Notes: a model not told the origin generated them from the sequence alone. Positions 9,597 through 17,599 are shown, counted from the first letter of the stretch. The stretch: DNA of 22,561 nt from JBEKYD01 sp049509915 (GCA_049509915.1 JBEKZL010000129.1:1-22561), one strand, 5' to 3'. Translations and numbers: made by a program.

Positions 9597-9692
9597 ATGG
9601 CACGAATCGACGAATTAGGCCTCATGGCCCAGGTGGAACGTATTGCGGGGATCGCGCCGGTGAAGGCGGTCGAGGGGGCCTCGAAAGCCTGA
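9597..9692 (+). CDS. Possible 31-aa leader ORF upstream of lutA
   Basis: ATG at 9597 with AAGGA four to five bases upstream opens a 31-residue frame (MARIDELGLMAQVERIAGIA..., ending SKA), closed by TGA 39 bases before lutA. The sequence resembles no family I know. It is the only translatable element in the ~390-base gap between the divergent NHL and lutA genes. It may be a leader peptide, a remnant, or chance. Confidence 0.25.
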   Translation: MARIDELGLMAQVERIAGIAPVKAVEGASKA

Positions 9693-9730
9693 GGATTCGC
9701 CGGGAGCCGCATGCTAGCATAATTCTCGGC

Positions 9731-10468
9731 GTGCATATCGAGCTCTTCATCACCTGTTACAACGACACGCTTTTCCCCGATACCGGCAAAGCCGTGGTGG
9801 CCGTGCTCGAACGGCTGGGTCATAGCGTAGGGTTTCGCGCGGCGCAGACCTGCTGCGGCCAGATGCACTACAATACCGGCTATCCGCACGAGGCGGCCGG
9901 CATGATGCGGCATTTCCTCAAGGTGTTTGGCGACGCCGAAACGGTCTGCGTGCCTTCGGGTTCCTGCGTGGCCATGATCCGCGAGCATTTTCCCAAGCTG
10001 GCGGAGGATTCCGGAGACCGGGGCGTGAGAGACGCGGTGGAAGAACTACTGCCGCGGGTGTGGGAATTTTGCGAGCTTCTGGTGGATAAGCTGGCAGTGA
10101 CCGACACCGGGGCGAGGTTCCCGCACAGCGTGACGCTCCACACCACCTGCCATTCGCTGCGCGGGTTGAAGATCGGCGACCGTCCGGTGCGGCTGCTCGA
10201 ACAGGTGCGGGGCTTGCGCTACATCCCGCTGCCGGCGAGCGATCAGTGCTGCGGCTTCGGCGGCACCTTCGCCATCAAGAACGCGGGCGTCTCTACCGCC
10301 ATGATGGAGGACAAGATCCGCTGCGTGTTAGAGACCGAAGCCGAGGTTGTGACGGCGGTGGACAATTCCTGCCTCATGCATATCGGCGGAGGTTTGAGCC
10401 GTCGGCAGGCTCCGCTGCGGTGCCTGCACCTGGCGGAAATCCTGGCGGCGCAGGAGGCTGGCCAATGA
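9731..10468 (+). CDS. lutA: Lactate utilization protein A (CCG-domain Fe-S protein)
   Basis: A 245-residue member of the LutA/YkgE family, a subunit of the LutABC complex that oxidises L-lactate to pyruvate in many bacteria. Two cysteine-rich CCG domains are present: C9, C41-C42 (TCCGQMHYNTG) and C79 (PSGSC) in the first; C140 (TTCHSLRG) and C173-C174 (DQCCGFGGTFA) with a downstream cysteine (NSCLMHIGGG) in the second. Family length is about 240, so it is complete. GTG 9731 gives MHIELFITCYNDTLFPDTG, matching the usual start of the family. No clear ribosome-binding site precedes it, but CATAAT seven bases upstream could be a -10 box of a leaderless mRNA. Its stop overlaps the lutB start by four bases (ATGA), so the two are translationally coupled. 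Confidence 0.93.
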   Translation: MHIELFITCYNDTLFPDTGKAVVAVLERLGHSVGFRAAQTCCGQMHYNTGYPHEAAGMMRHFLKVFGDAETVCVPSGSCVAMIREHFPKLAEDSGDRGVRDAVEELLPRVWEFCELLVDKLAVTDTGARFPHSVTLHTTCHSLRGLKIGDRPVRLLEQVRGLRYIPLPASDQCCGFGGTFAIKNAGVSTAMMEDKIRCVLETEAEVVTAVDNSCLMHIGGGLSRRQAPLRCLHLAEILAAQEAGQ

Positions 10469-11898
10469 GTATCCATGTGGGCCAGGCGGCCGAAGCGCCG
10501 GATTTTCCGGTAGCGGCGCGGGAACTGCTGGGCAACCGGCAGATGCGCCGCAATGTGCGCCACGCCACCGACGTGATCCGCGCCAAGCGCGCCAAAACGG
10601 TGGCCGAGACTCCCGATTGGCAGCAACTGCGCGACACCGCGCGCCATATCAAAGACCACGTTCTGGCCAACCTGGATCGCTATCTGGAACAATTCGAGCG
10701 GCGCTCCACTTCGGCCGGCGCCAAGGTGCACTGGGCGCGCGATGCCGATGAGGCCAACCGGATCGTCATCGGTATTCTACGCGGTCACCAGGCCACCGAA
10801 ATCATCAAGGTCAAGACCATGACCTCCGATGAAGTGGGGCTCAACCGCGCGCTCGAAGCCGCCGGGATCGCCCCCTACGAGACCGACCTGGCCGACCTGA
10901 TCATCCAGCTCGGGCATGACAAACCCTCCCACATTGTGGTCCCGGCCCTGCATCGCAACAAAGCGGAAGTGCGGCGCCTGTTTATGGACAAGATGGGCTT
11001 GAGCGAACTGGGCGAGCAGGCCGAGGACCTGGCGGCGGCGGCGCGAGCCTATTTGCGCGAGAAATTCCTGCGCGTGAAGGTGGGCTTCAGCGGCGCCAAT
11101 TTCGCCATAGCCGAATCCGGCTCCGTGTGCGTGGTGGAATCGGAAGGCAACGGGCGCATGTGCGTTTCCCTGCCCGAGGTGCTGATCACGCTGGTGGGAG
11201 TGGAAAAGATTATTCCCTCGTTCGACGACCTGGAAGTGTTCCTGCAATTGCTGGCACGCTCCGCCACCGGCGAGCGCATGAACCCGTACAACTCCGTCTG
11301 GACCGGAGTGGCCGAAGGCGACGGGCCGCGCGAGGTCCACGTGATCCTGCTCGACAACGGGCGCACCGGCGTGCTGGCGGACGCGGAGTCGCGCGAGACG
11401 CTGGATTGCATCCGCTGCGGCGCCTGCCTGAACGCTTGCCCGGTCTACCGGCAGACCGGCGGCCACGCCTACGGTTCCATCTACGCGGGCCCGATCGGCG
11501 CCATTCTGACGCCGCAATTGCAATCGCTCGAACACTCGCAATCGCTGCCCTACGCGTCTTCGCTGTGCGGCGCGTGCTACGAGGTTTGCCCGGTCCAAAT
11601 CGATATTCCGGAGATCCTGATTCACCTGCGAACCCTCCTGGTGGACAAAGGCTGCGCCCCGCTCACCGAGCGCATCGGAATGAAGGCGGCGGCCATGGCT
11701 TTTGCCGAGGGGTCGAACCTCGAAACGGCGCAGACGCTGGCGCGGATCGGCCAGGCGCCGCTGGTCCGGGACGGCCTCATCCGCAAACTTCCCGGCATGC
11801 TGGGCGGCTGGACCGCCAGCCGCGATCTGAAGCCGATTCCGGGCGAATCGTTCCGCGACTGGTGGGCCAAACGGCCGATTCAAAAGGAGCACGTATGA
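10465..11898 (+). CDS. lutB: Lactate utilization protein B (Fe-S oxidoreductase)
   Basis: A 477-residue LutB/YkgF protein. The N-terminal part (~residues 60-300) is the LUD domain (e.g. KVHWARDADEAN, VKVGFSGANFAIAESGS). A ferredoxin-like module follows with two clusters: CIRCGACLNACP (C315, C318, C321, C325) and CGACYEVCP (C368, C371, C375). A C-terminal tail (RDWWAKRP) closes the protein. It probably passes electrons from lactate within the LutABC complex. I chose ATG 10465 because it overlaps the lutA stop as ATGA and gives the family N-terminus (MSIHVGQAAEAPDF...); the open frame upstream is out-of-frame lutA sequence. It in turn overlaps lutC by four bases. Confidence 0.95.
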   Translation: MSIHVGQAAEAPDFPVAARELLGNRQMRRNVRHATDVIRAKRAKTVAETPDWQQLRDTARHIKDHVLANLDRYLEQFERRSTSAGAKVHWARDADEANRIVIGILRGHQATEIIKVKTMTSDEVGLNRALEAAGIAPYETDLADLIIQLGHDKPSHIVVPALHRNKAEVRRLFMDKMGLSELGEQAEDLAAAARAYLREKFLRVKVGFSGANFAIAESGSVCVVESEGNGRMCVSLPEVLITLVGVEKIIPSFDDLEVFLQLLARSATGERMNPYNSVWTGVAEGDGPREVHVILLDNGRTGVLADAESRETLDCIRCGACLNACPVYRQTGGHAYGSIYAGPIGAILTPQLQSLEHSQSLPYASSLCGACYEVCPVQIDIPEILIHLRTLLVDKGCAPLTERIGMKAAAMAFAEGSNLETAQTLARIGQAPLVRDGLIRKLPGMLGGWTASRDLKPIPGESFRDWWAKRPIQKEHV

Positions 11899-12536
11899 GC
11901 GCGGCGCGCGAGGAAATTCTGGCACGCATCCGCGACGCCAAGGCCGGCGCGCGGGCGGTGGAGTATGGAGCCATTCCGCGCCAGTACCGGCGCGCGGGCA
12001 CGCTCGACGCCGAAAGCCGCATCGCCTTGTTCATCGACCGGCTGCACGACTACAACGCAATGGTGTATCGCACTACCGAATCGGGCATTGCCCCAACCAT
12101 CGCCGAAGCCTTACGCGCGCGCGGCAAGCGGCGCCTCGCGATTCCGGCCTCGGTGCCCGAAGCGTGGCTGCCGCCGGACTTCGAATTCGTGCGCGACGAC
12201 ATTGCCGGCGCCGGGCTGAGCTACGCCGAACTGGACGCCAGCGATGGCGCCATCACCGGTTGCCTGGCGGCGGTGGCCTTCACCGGCACCGTGATTTTGC
12301 GGCACGGCAAAGGCGAAGCGCGGCGCGCGCTGACGCTCATTCCCGACTACCATCTCTGCGTGGTGCGCGCCGATCAACTGGTGGAGACCTTGCCGGAGGC
12401 CGTTGCCCGTGTGCGCGAGTTTCGCTTCTCTCCCCTCACCACCGTTTCCGGCCCATCGGCCACGTCCGATATCGAAATGACGCGCGTCAAAGGGGTCCAC
12501 GGCCCGCGCACGCTGGACGTGGTGCTGGTGGGCTGA
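11895..12536 (+). CDS. lutC: Lactate utilization protein C (LUD domain)
   Basis: A 213-residue LutC/YkgG protein made of one LUD domain, ending in the family signature GPSATSDIEMTRVKGVHGPR followed by TLDVVL. It is the third subunit of the L-lactate oxidation complex. ATG 11895 overlaps the lutB stop (ATGA) and has AAAGGAG about six bases upstream, inside lutB. With lutA and lutB it forms a tight three-gene operon in the usual order. No lactate permease (lutP) or GntR regulator (lutR) is adjacent, so uptake and control must be encoded elsewhere. The last 50 bases overlap the 3' end of the convergent brnT-like gene. Confidence 0.93.
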   Translation: MSAAREEILARIRDAKAGARAVEYGAIPRQYRRAGTLDAESRIALFIDRLHDYNAMVYRTTESGIAPTIAEALRARGKRRLAIPASVPEAWLPPDFEFVRDDIAGAGLSYAELDASDGAITGCLAAVAFTGTVILRHGKGEARRALTLIPDYHLCVVRADQLVETLPEAVARVREFRFSPLTTVSGPSATSDIEMTRVKGVHGPRTLDVVLVG

Positions 12537-12828
12537 ATTGCGTGGGACAGGCCGGGAGTCGCGAAACCGAACCGCGACCGGTCGCGTTCATTTCGTATGC
12601 GGTCACGGCGCGGACCCGCTGATGGCGGATCGTAAAGACCACGACCAGGCAGCGGTTGGATGCGGTTTTCCCAAACAGTTTCCATCGCTTTTCCCGTCTG
12701 ACGGTTCTCGCGGGGATAGTCGCATGCAGGCCGCGCACGGCCTCTTCGAGCTCGAAGGGAGTGTTTGCATGGCGCAGGATGTGGCCCACGTTGGCGGCGT
12801 CCCAATCGAATCCCTCGATTTCGGCCAT
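12487..12828 (-). CDS. BrnT-like toxin, without a BrnA antitoxin gene
   Basis: A 113-residue protein. Residues 6-80 fit the BrnT ribonuclease-toxin fold: FDWDAANVGHILRHANTPFE, IPARTVRREKRWKLFGKTAS, then CLVVVFTIRHQRVRAVTAYE. Typical BrnT proteins are ~90 residues. The tail from ~82 on (NATGRGSVSRLPA..., proline-rich) is encoded partly by an intergenic repeat and looks acquired. BrnT is normally followed by brnA; here the downstream sequence is the convergent lutC gene, so no antitoxin is encoded in the expected place. The ATG at 12828 follows two GTATATAC palindromes that probably form its promoter/operator. Family assignment is by motif memory. The toxin may be inactive, or controlled from elsewhere. 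Confidence 0.65.
   Translation of the reverse strand: MAEIEGFDWDAANVGHILRHANTPFELEEAVRGLHATIPARTVRREKRWKLFGKTASNRCLVVVFTIRHQRVRAVTAYEMNATGRGSVSRLPACPTQFSPPAPRPACAGRGPL
12565..12586. repeat. Intergenic repeat family, copy 1 (collapsed loop)
   Basis: AACCGAACCGCGACC followed directly by GGTCGCG. It contains the perfect 14-bp palindrome CGCGACCGGTCGCG (12573-12586). Compared with copy 2 at 13749 it has the same left part and right arm but lacks the 13-base loop. It lies inside the 3' end of the brnT-like gene, 29 bases beyond the lutC stop, where it may also act as a terminator for lutABC. Confidence 0.55.
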
Positions 12829-12838
12829 CCCAGGCCTG

Positions 12839-12861
12839 GTATATACTATTGCCGTATATAC
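12839..12861. promoter_or_regulatory. Twin GTATATAC palindromes upstream of the brnT-like gene
   Basis: GTATATAC occurs at 12839-12846 and again at 12854-12861, separated by TATTGCC; each octamer is its own palindrome. The first copy is ten bases before the ATG of the brnT-like gene, so the pair overlaps the likely -10 region. Two half-turn-spaced dyads at a toxin promoter are typical of an autorepressor or shared-operator site. The divergent gene at 12977 may be controlled from here as well. Confidence 0.5.
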
Positions 12862-12976
12862 AGAGACCGGACGGTCGAGGCCGTAAGGGCCCGGCACCGT
12901 GACCCGCCGCACGCTGAAGCCGAACTTCACGCCCGCCCGCTGCAACGGTCTGCCCGCCACCTGCGTCAACTGAGGC

Positions 12977-13726
12977 ATGAGGCCGTCAGGGTTGAGTGTC
13001 TTGGTGTGTTTTCTTACGCCGATCGCGTTCGCCGCCGACCCGCCCGAGGCGATTAACCTGCGCACTCCGGCGATGCGCGCCATACTGCCCGTCGGCGGTC
13101 AGACGGTCGGCATAACCGCCTGGGCCGAATTGTCCGGCCACTCCGGCTCTCCTTTGCATTTCACGGTCACCGCCGACCTCGGCGAATTGCAGGGCAACAT
13201 CACACCATTGCTGGCGGCCGATCTCAACCGCTCCAGCCGCTGCGGCGAACGGCTCGAAGTGCAATCGGCGACGCTGGCGGCCGCTGCGCCTTCGGCGCTG
13301 CTCAATCTTCACGTCCACTATGAACGGTGGGCCTGCGCCAAAGCGATGGGGCGCGAGATCAACAAACGGCTGGTGGGCGGCAATGCGGCGCTGGACGTTC
13401 GGCTAAATCCCTCGGTCGAATCGGGCGCGCCGGCGCTACACGCCGAAGTGAAGAGCATCGATGCCGACGGCAGCCTCGGCGATGCGCTGAAATCCGGCTC
13501 GCTGGGCGATACGCTGCGCGAAAAGATTCGCACCAGCGTGGAACGGGCGGTGGCCAAAGCGGCAACCGCGCCGGCCCTACCGGTCGAGGTTAACGGCGTG
13601 GCGCAGTTGCGCGGCACCGCGTTTCGCGATGGCGGCCGGGGCCGGTTGTGGCTCAGCGTGGAAGGCGAAGTACGCGTGACTCCCGACCAGCTGCGCGCGC
13701 TGGCGGCGCAGTTCCGAGCCAAATAG
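12977..13726 (+). CDS. Exported protein of unknown function
   Basis: A 249-residue protein that I do not recognise. Residues 1-20 form a signal peptide (LSVLVCFLTPIAFAAD, cleavage probably after FAA). The mature part alternates short beta-like segments (LHFTVTADLGELQGNITPLL, PVEVNGVAQLRGTAF, LWLSVEGEVRVTPDQL) with helical parts (TLREKIRTSVERAVAKAATA). It has two cysteines (RCGERLE and RWACAKAM) that could form a disulfide. This pattern suggests a soluble periplasmic protein, perhaps a lipid- or protein-binding fold, but that is a guess. The start at ATG 12977 gives the signal peptide; the ribosome-binding sequence is poor (GAGG too close). It is divergent from the brnT-like gene and followed by a repeat and the carboxypeptidase gene. 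Confidence 0.8.
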   Translation: MRPSGLSVLVCFLTPIAFAADPPEAINLRTPAMRAILPVGGQTVGITAWAELSGHSGSPLHFTVTADLGELQGNITPLLAADLNRSSRCGERLEVQSATLAAAAPSALLNLHVHYERWACAKAMGREINKRLVGGNAALDVRLNPSVESGAPALHAEVKSIDADGSLGDALKSGSLGDTLREKIRTSVERAVAKAATAPALPVEVNGVAQLRGTAFRDGGRGRLWLSVEGEVRVTPDQLRALAAQFRAK

Positions 13727-13748
13727 GGATGACCTGCTGGGGCTTTCC

Positions 13749-13784
13749 TAACCGAGCCGCGACCGTCAGGGAGCGGTGGTCGCG
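13749..13784. repeat. Intergenic repeat family, copy 2 (full hairpin)
   Basis: TAACCGAGCCGCGACC, a 13-base loop GTCAGGGAGCGGT, then GGTCGCG. CGCGACC (13758-13764) pairs with GGTCGCG (13778-13784). Elements of this look, whose translations contain GRGSV, are common between genes in Acidobacteria (from memory). It lies 23 bases after the stop of the exported-protein gene and may end its transcript. Confidence 0.6.
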
Positions 13785-13856
13785 CCTGAATTACGAAACC
13801 CCCGGATCGGTTGGCTCGCCAAATCGCCGCGCGGCGCTCATCGCAGCGTTTTCGGT

Positions 13857-13862
13857 TATAGT
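13857..13862 (+). promoter_or_regulatory. Candidate -10 box of the carboxypeptidase gene
   Basis: TATAGT ends 12 bases before the ATG at 13875, and no ribosome-binding sequence lies between them, so the mRNA may be leaderless or nearly so. No good -35 hexamer is visible at 16-18 bases. Confidence 0.3.
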
Positions 13863-13874
13863 CTTGTTATCTCA

Positions 13875-16604
13875 ATGAACAAGGCCTGTTTCCTGCTTTT
13901 CGCCGGCGCCCTTGCGGGATCGTCCGCCGGTTTCGAGTTCTGGCCCGGCGCGGTCTACGATCCGGCGGTGCCGACCGCGCAAAAAGTGCTGGGCTACGAC
14001 TTCGGCGAACGCATCTCGAGCCCCGCCGACATCCTAGAATACTTCCACGCGCTGGCCGCCGCCGAGCCCGCCCGCCTCAAAATCTTCGAGTACGGAAAGA
14101 CGTGGGAAGGCCGGGAGTTGATCTACGCCGCCATCGGCTCGGAGGCCAACCTGCGCCGCCTCGCCGAAATTCGCGCCGGACTGGCGAAGCTCCACGATCC
14201 CCGCAAGACTTCCGCCGCCGAAGCGCAGAAGCTCATCGACAGTCTTCCTTCCATCCTCTGGCTGGCCTACGGCGTGCACGGCAACGAGATTTCCTCCCCC
14301 GACGCCGCCATCGCAACGGCTTACCATCTGCTGGCGGCGCGCAACGACAAATTGGTGTCGGACGTCTTCGCCAATACCCTGACCATCATTAACCCGCTGC
14401 AGAATCCCGACGGCCGCAACCGGTTCGTGCACGACTTCGAAATCAACCTGGGTCTCGAGCCCGACCCCAATCCTCTCGCCGCCGAACACTCCGAAGCCTG
14501 GCCCGGCGGGCGCACCAACCATTATTCTTTCGATCTCAACCGCGATTGGATCGGCATCACCCAGCCGGAAACCATCGGCCACGTCAAAGCGCTCCAGGAT
14601 TGGTATCCGCAGGTCTTCATCGACCTGCATGAGATGGGCACCGACGCAACCTATTACTTCACCCCCGAAGCGGACCCGTACAACCCTTTTCTGACCAAAG
14701 AACAGCACGACGATCTGTACTGGTTCGGCAAGAACAACGCCAAGTATTTCGACCTGTTCGGCTTTCGCTATTTCACGCGGGAGGAATACGACGCCTTCTA
14801 CCCCGGCTACGGCGCCAGTTGGCCGTTCTACCTGGGCGGCCTGGCCATGACTTACGAAAACGGCTCGACCCGCGGCCTGGTGGTGCGCCGCGCCGACGAT
14901 ACCACCATCACCTTTCGCGAAACCGTCCGCCGCCACGTCGTGACTTCCGTGGCCAGCTGTGAAGTGGCCGCTCATAACCGGCGGCAACTGCTCGAGATGT
15001 TCTATCGCTACCAGGTATCGGCGCTGGAAGATGCCGCCAAACGCCCGGTGCGCGAATACATTCTGCCCCGCCGTGGCGATACATCGGCGGTCGACAAACT
15101 GGCCCAGTTGCTGGTTTTGCAGGGGGTGGAAGTGGACCGCTCCGCGGCCGGGTTTTCAGTGGACGGGAAGCCGTATCCAGCGGGCTCCTACGTGGTCCGG
15201 CTGGCGCAACCGGAGGCGCGGCTGGTGGAAGATCTGCTGGTTCCGCAGGTTTCCATGGACGACAAGTTCTTGAGCGAGGAAGAGCGCCGGCGCAAGCTGC
15301 GGCAGCGGAGCGAGATCTACGATGTCACCGCCTGGTCGCTGCCGCTCCAGTTCAACGTCGAATGCGTGGCGTCGAATACGCGCACTGAAACCGGGCTGGA
15401 GAGGGTGTTGCCGGGCGCCGTACCGGCCGGACAGGTGGAGGGCAAAGCGTCGGTGGCATATCTGGTGCCCTGGGGAACGGCGGCTTCGGCGCGCCTGCTG
15501 GCCGGGGCGCTGCGGGACGGATTGCGGCTGCTTTCGACCGACAAGAAATTCACCCAGAACGGGCGCGTCTACCCGGACGGAACACTCATCGTCATGGTGA
15601 AAGACAACCAGTCCGACTTGCACGAAACGCTGCGGAAGCTGGCGGCCGCGACGCGCGCGGAGGTGGTCGCGACCGACACAAGCTGGGTGGACGACGGGCC
15701 CAACTTCGGCAGTTCCCGCGTGGTGTACATGAAACCGCCGGCGATTGCGATTGCCTGGGACCGGCCAACCAACGCCACCTCCGCGGGCGAGACCCGGTTC
15801 GTCCTGGAGCGGCAGTTTGGTTATCCCACCACGGTCGTTCGCACCCAGCAGCTTGCCGCCGCCGATCTCAGCCGGTTTCAGGCGATCGTGCTGCCGGAAG
15901 CCGCCGGGGAAGGCTACGCGGCCGTGTTGGGAGCCAATGGGGCGCGCCGCCTGCACGATTGGGTGGAGGGCGGCGGCACGCTGATCGCGATCGGCAGCGC
16001 CGTTTCGTATTTGGGCGGGAACGGGTTTCTGGCCATCTCGCAGGAGAACGCCCCCGCTCCGCCGGCCGCTGGCACCGGCGCGGGACGCGGCGGAAGAGGC
16101 GCGGCCGAAGCTGCGGCGCCGGTGGAAGGCCGCGGCGCCTCGGCCGCGGCACCGGGACAATTGTTCTCGACCGAGAGCGACATGGAAAAGGCCACGCAGC
16201 CGGACGCGCAGGCGCCCTGGCCGGCGCACGGATTCCTGGCCAAAGCCAACGTCAACCCGGATCACTGGATCGCCGCCGGCGTGCCCGCCACCGTCTACGC
16301 CCTGGTGAGCGGGTCCGGTATCTATACCCCGATCAAAGTCAACCAGGGCGTCAACGCCGCCTACTTCGCGGCCGCCGACCAGGTGATGGCCAGTGGATAC
16401 TCCTGGGAGGAGTTCCGCAAGCAACTCGCTTTCAAACCGCTGGTGGTGGTCCAGCGCGCCGGCCGGGGCAACGTGATCGGCTTTACCGCCGACCCCAATT
16501 ACCGGGCATCGCTCGACGGCATGAACCTGCTGTTCCTCAATGCCATCTTTCGCGGCGCGGCCCACGCCGGCGGCGGCGGGCGCGGCGGCAGGGAAGAGCG
16601 GTAA
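13875..16604 (+). CDS. Secreted M14-type zinc carboxypeptidase with C-terminal extension
   Basis: A 909-residue protein. Residues 1-19 are a signal peptide (MNKACFLLFAGALAGSSAG). The peptidase domain (~45-360) carries the M14 signature: zinc ligands H135 and E138 in GVHGNE and H252 in FIDLHEMG; substrate-binding N222-R223 in DLNRDW; and a candidate catalytic glutamate E328 in MTYENGS. The second half includes a glutamine-amidotransferase-like segment (TTVVRTQQLAAADLSRFQAI, then LHDWVEGGGTLIAIGSAVSY) without an obvious catalytic triad, a glycine/alanine-rich linker (~residues 730-760) and a GGGGRGGREER tail. By family it would trim C-terminal residues from peptides outside the cytoplasm. An in-frame extension upstream to 13776 runs through the repeat and lacks a signal peptide, so ATG 13875 is preferred. 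The DUF169 gene follows ten bases later. Confidence 0.9.
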   Translation: MNKACFLLFAGALAGSSAGFEFWPGAVYDPAVPTAQKVLGYDFGERISSPADILEYFHALAAAEPARLKIFEYGKTWEGRELIYAAIGSEANLRRLAEIRAGLAKLHDPRKTSAAEAQKLIDSLPSILWLAYGVHGNEISSPDAAIATAYHLLAARNDKLVSDVFANTLTIINPLQNPDGRNRFVHDFEINLGLEPDPNPLAAEHSEAWPGGRTNHYSFDLNRDWIGITQPETIGHVKALQDWYPQVFIDLHEMGTDATYYFTPEADPYNPFLTKEQHDDLYWFGKNNAKYFDLFGFRYFTREEYDAFYPGYGASWPFYLGGLAMTYENGSTRGLVVRRADDTTITFRETVRRHVVTSVASCEVAAHNRRQLLEMFYRYQVSALEDAAKRPVREYILPRRGDTSAVDKLAQLLVLQGVEVDRSAAGFSVDGKPYPAGSYVVRLAQPEARLVEDLLVPQVSMDDKFLSEEERRRKLRQRSEIYDVTAWSLPLQFNVECVASNTRTETGLERVLPGAVPAGQVEGKASVAYLVPWGTAASARLLAGALRDGLRLLSTDKKFTQNGRVYPDGTLIVMVKDNQSDLHETLRKLAAATRAEVVATDTSWVDDGPNFGSSRVVYMKPPAIAIAWDRPTNATSAGETRFVLERQFGYPTTVVRTQQLAAADLSRFQAIVLPEAAGEGYAAVLGANGARRLHDWVEGGGTLIAIGSAVSYLGGNGFLAISQENAPAPPAAGTGAGRGGRGAAEAAAPVEGRGASAAAPGQLFSTESDMEKATQPDAQAPWPAHGFLAKANVNPDHWIAAGVPATVYALVSGSGIYTPIKVNQGVNAAYFAAADQVMASGYSWEEFRKQLAFKPLVVVQRAGRGNVIGFTADPNYRASLDGMNLLFLNAIFRGAAHAGGGGRGGREER

Positions 16605-16614
16605 CCTGATACCC

Positions 16615-17373
16615 ATGCCAGCTTATTCGAAAATCTCGAACGTATTGACTGCAGCCCTGGGCCTGGCCCAGCCGCCCATCGCCGTTTGCCTCACCGGTAG
16701 CGTGCCCGCCGGCGTCGATCTGTGGGAAGGCCATGCACCGGCGGGCTGCCGCTTTTGGCAGGAAGCCGCGACGCGCGTTTTTGCCACTACCGCCGCCCAT
16801 CACGGCCTCTGCTCCATCGGCCTTTATACCCACAACCTGGAACTGTCGCCAGCGGCCGAAACCGACCTCAACGACGCTCTCAAGGTATTCGCCGATCTGT
16901 CCTACGTGCGCCCCCAGGACGTGGCAGCCATACCGGTGCTGAAGTCCCAGCCGAAATTCGTGGTCTACGGCCCGCTGTCGCAAGCGCCCGTCGCGCCCGA
17001 TGTGGTGTTGCTGTTCGTCCAGGCCGGCCAGGCGCTCATTGTTTCCGAGGCGTCGCAGCAGCTCGAAGCCGGCGCGCCGCCCGCCTTGGGGCGCCCGGCC
17101 TGCGCCGTCATTCCCCAAGCCGCCAATTCCGGCCGGTCTGCCCTTAGCCTGGGCTGCTGCGGCGCCCGCGCATACCTGGACGCGCTCACCGACGACGTCG
17201 CCCTCTACGCCGTTCCCGGCCCCGCCATCGACGCTTTCGCCGAACGCATCGAAGCCCTGTCGAAAGCCAACCGGATCCTGCAAAAATTCCACCAGATCCG
17301 CCGCCAGGAAGTGGAAGCCGGCGGAACACCCACCGTTAAGGATTCGTTGGCGGCGCTGCAGGCAGCCGGGTAA
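16615..17373 (+). CDS. DUF169 family protein
   Basis: A 252-residue cytoplasmic protein with the look of DUF169 proteins: an early LGLAQPPIAVCLTG segment, then CRFWQEAATRVFATTAAHHG with nearby cysteines (AGCRFW, GLCSIG), YVRPQDVAAIPVLKSQPKFV, PDVVLLFVQAGQALIVSEAS, and SLGCCGARAYLDALTDDVAL near the C-terminus. The conserved cysteines suggest metal or redox chemistry, but the family's function is unknown to me. ATG 16615 is ten bases after the carboxypeptidase stop, without a clear ribosome-binding site, so it probably shares that transcript. Whether the pairing is functional or accidental is not clear. Confidence 0.8.
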   Translation: MPAYSKISNVLTAALGLAQPPIAVCLTGSVPAGVDLWEGHAPAGCRFWQEAATRVFATTAAHHGLCSIGLYTHNLELSPAAETDLNDALKVFADLSYVRPQDVAAIPVLKSQPKFVVYGPLSQAPVAPDVVLLFVQAGQALIVSEASQQLEAGAPPALGRPACAVIPQAANSGRSALSLGCCGARAYLDALTDDVALYAVPGPAIDAFAERIEALSKANRILQKFHQIRRQEVEAGGTPTVKDSLAALQAAG

Positions 17374-17389
17374 AGGCCGCGCGCGACTG

Positions 17390-17416
17390 TAACCGAGCCC
17401 GGCCGCGAGGGAGGGG
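17390..17416. repeat. Intergenic repeat family, copy 3 (diverged)
   Basis: TAACCGAGCC is identical to the first ten bases of copy 2, followed by CGGCCGCGAGGGAGGGG, which resembles the copy 2 loop (CAGGGAGCGG) but has lost the pairing arms. It lies 17 bases after the DUF169 stop. The rest of the 17374-17599 gap shows no clear gene. A GTG at 17526 has GGAGG six bases upstream, but its frame runs across the 60-aa gene. Confidence 0.45.
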
Positions 17417-17599
17417 TTGCCCACGAATACGTCGGCGAACAGCCGAAACGCTGTCGTTGGTTTCGCATCCCGATCGCGCTCATGGACTGGAGTGGTCAAT
17501 TTTGAACAGTCGACGGAGGAAAACAGTGGTACACCTCCAAGAGGCGCTGAAATCGTACTGGGGAAGCGGCCCTGACGAACCAGCTGGCAAGGAGGACGC

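Noticed and set aside
10246..10464. Upstream extension of lutB
   Set aside because: It is out-of-frame lutA sequence; the overlapping ATGA start at 10465 gives the family N-terminus.
15156..16616. 486-codon minus-strand frame opposite the carboxypeptidase
   Set aside because: Antisense shadow of a GC-rich gene without recognisable motifs.
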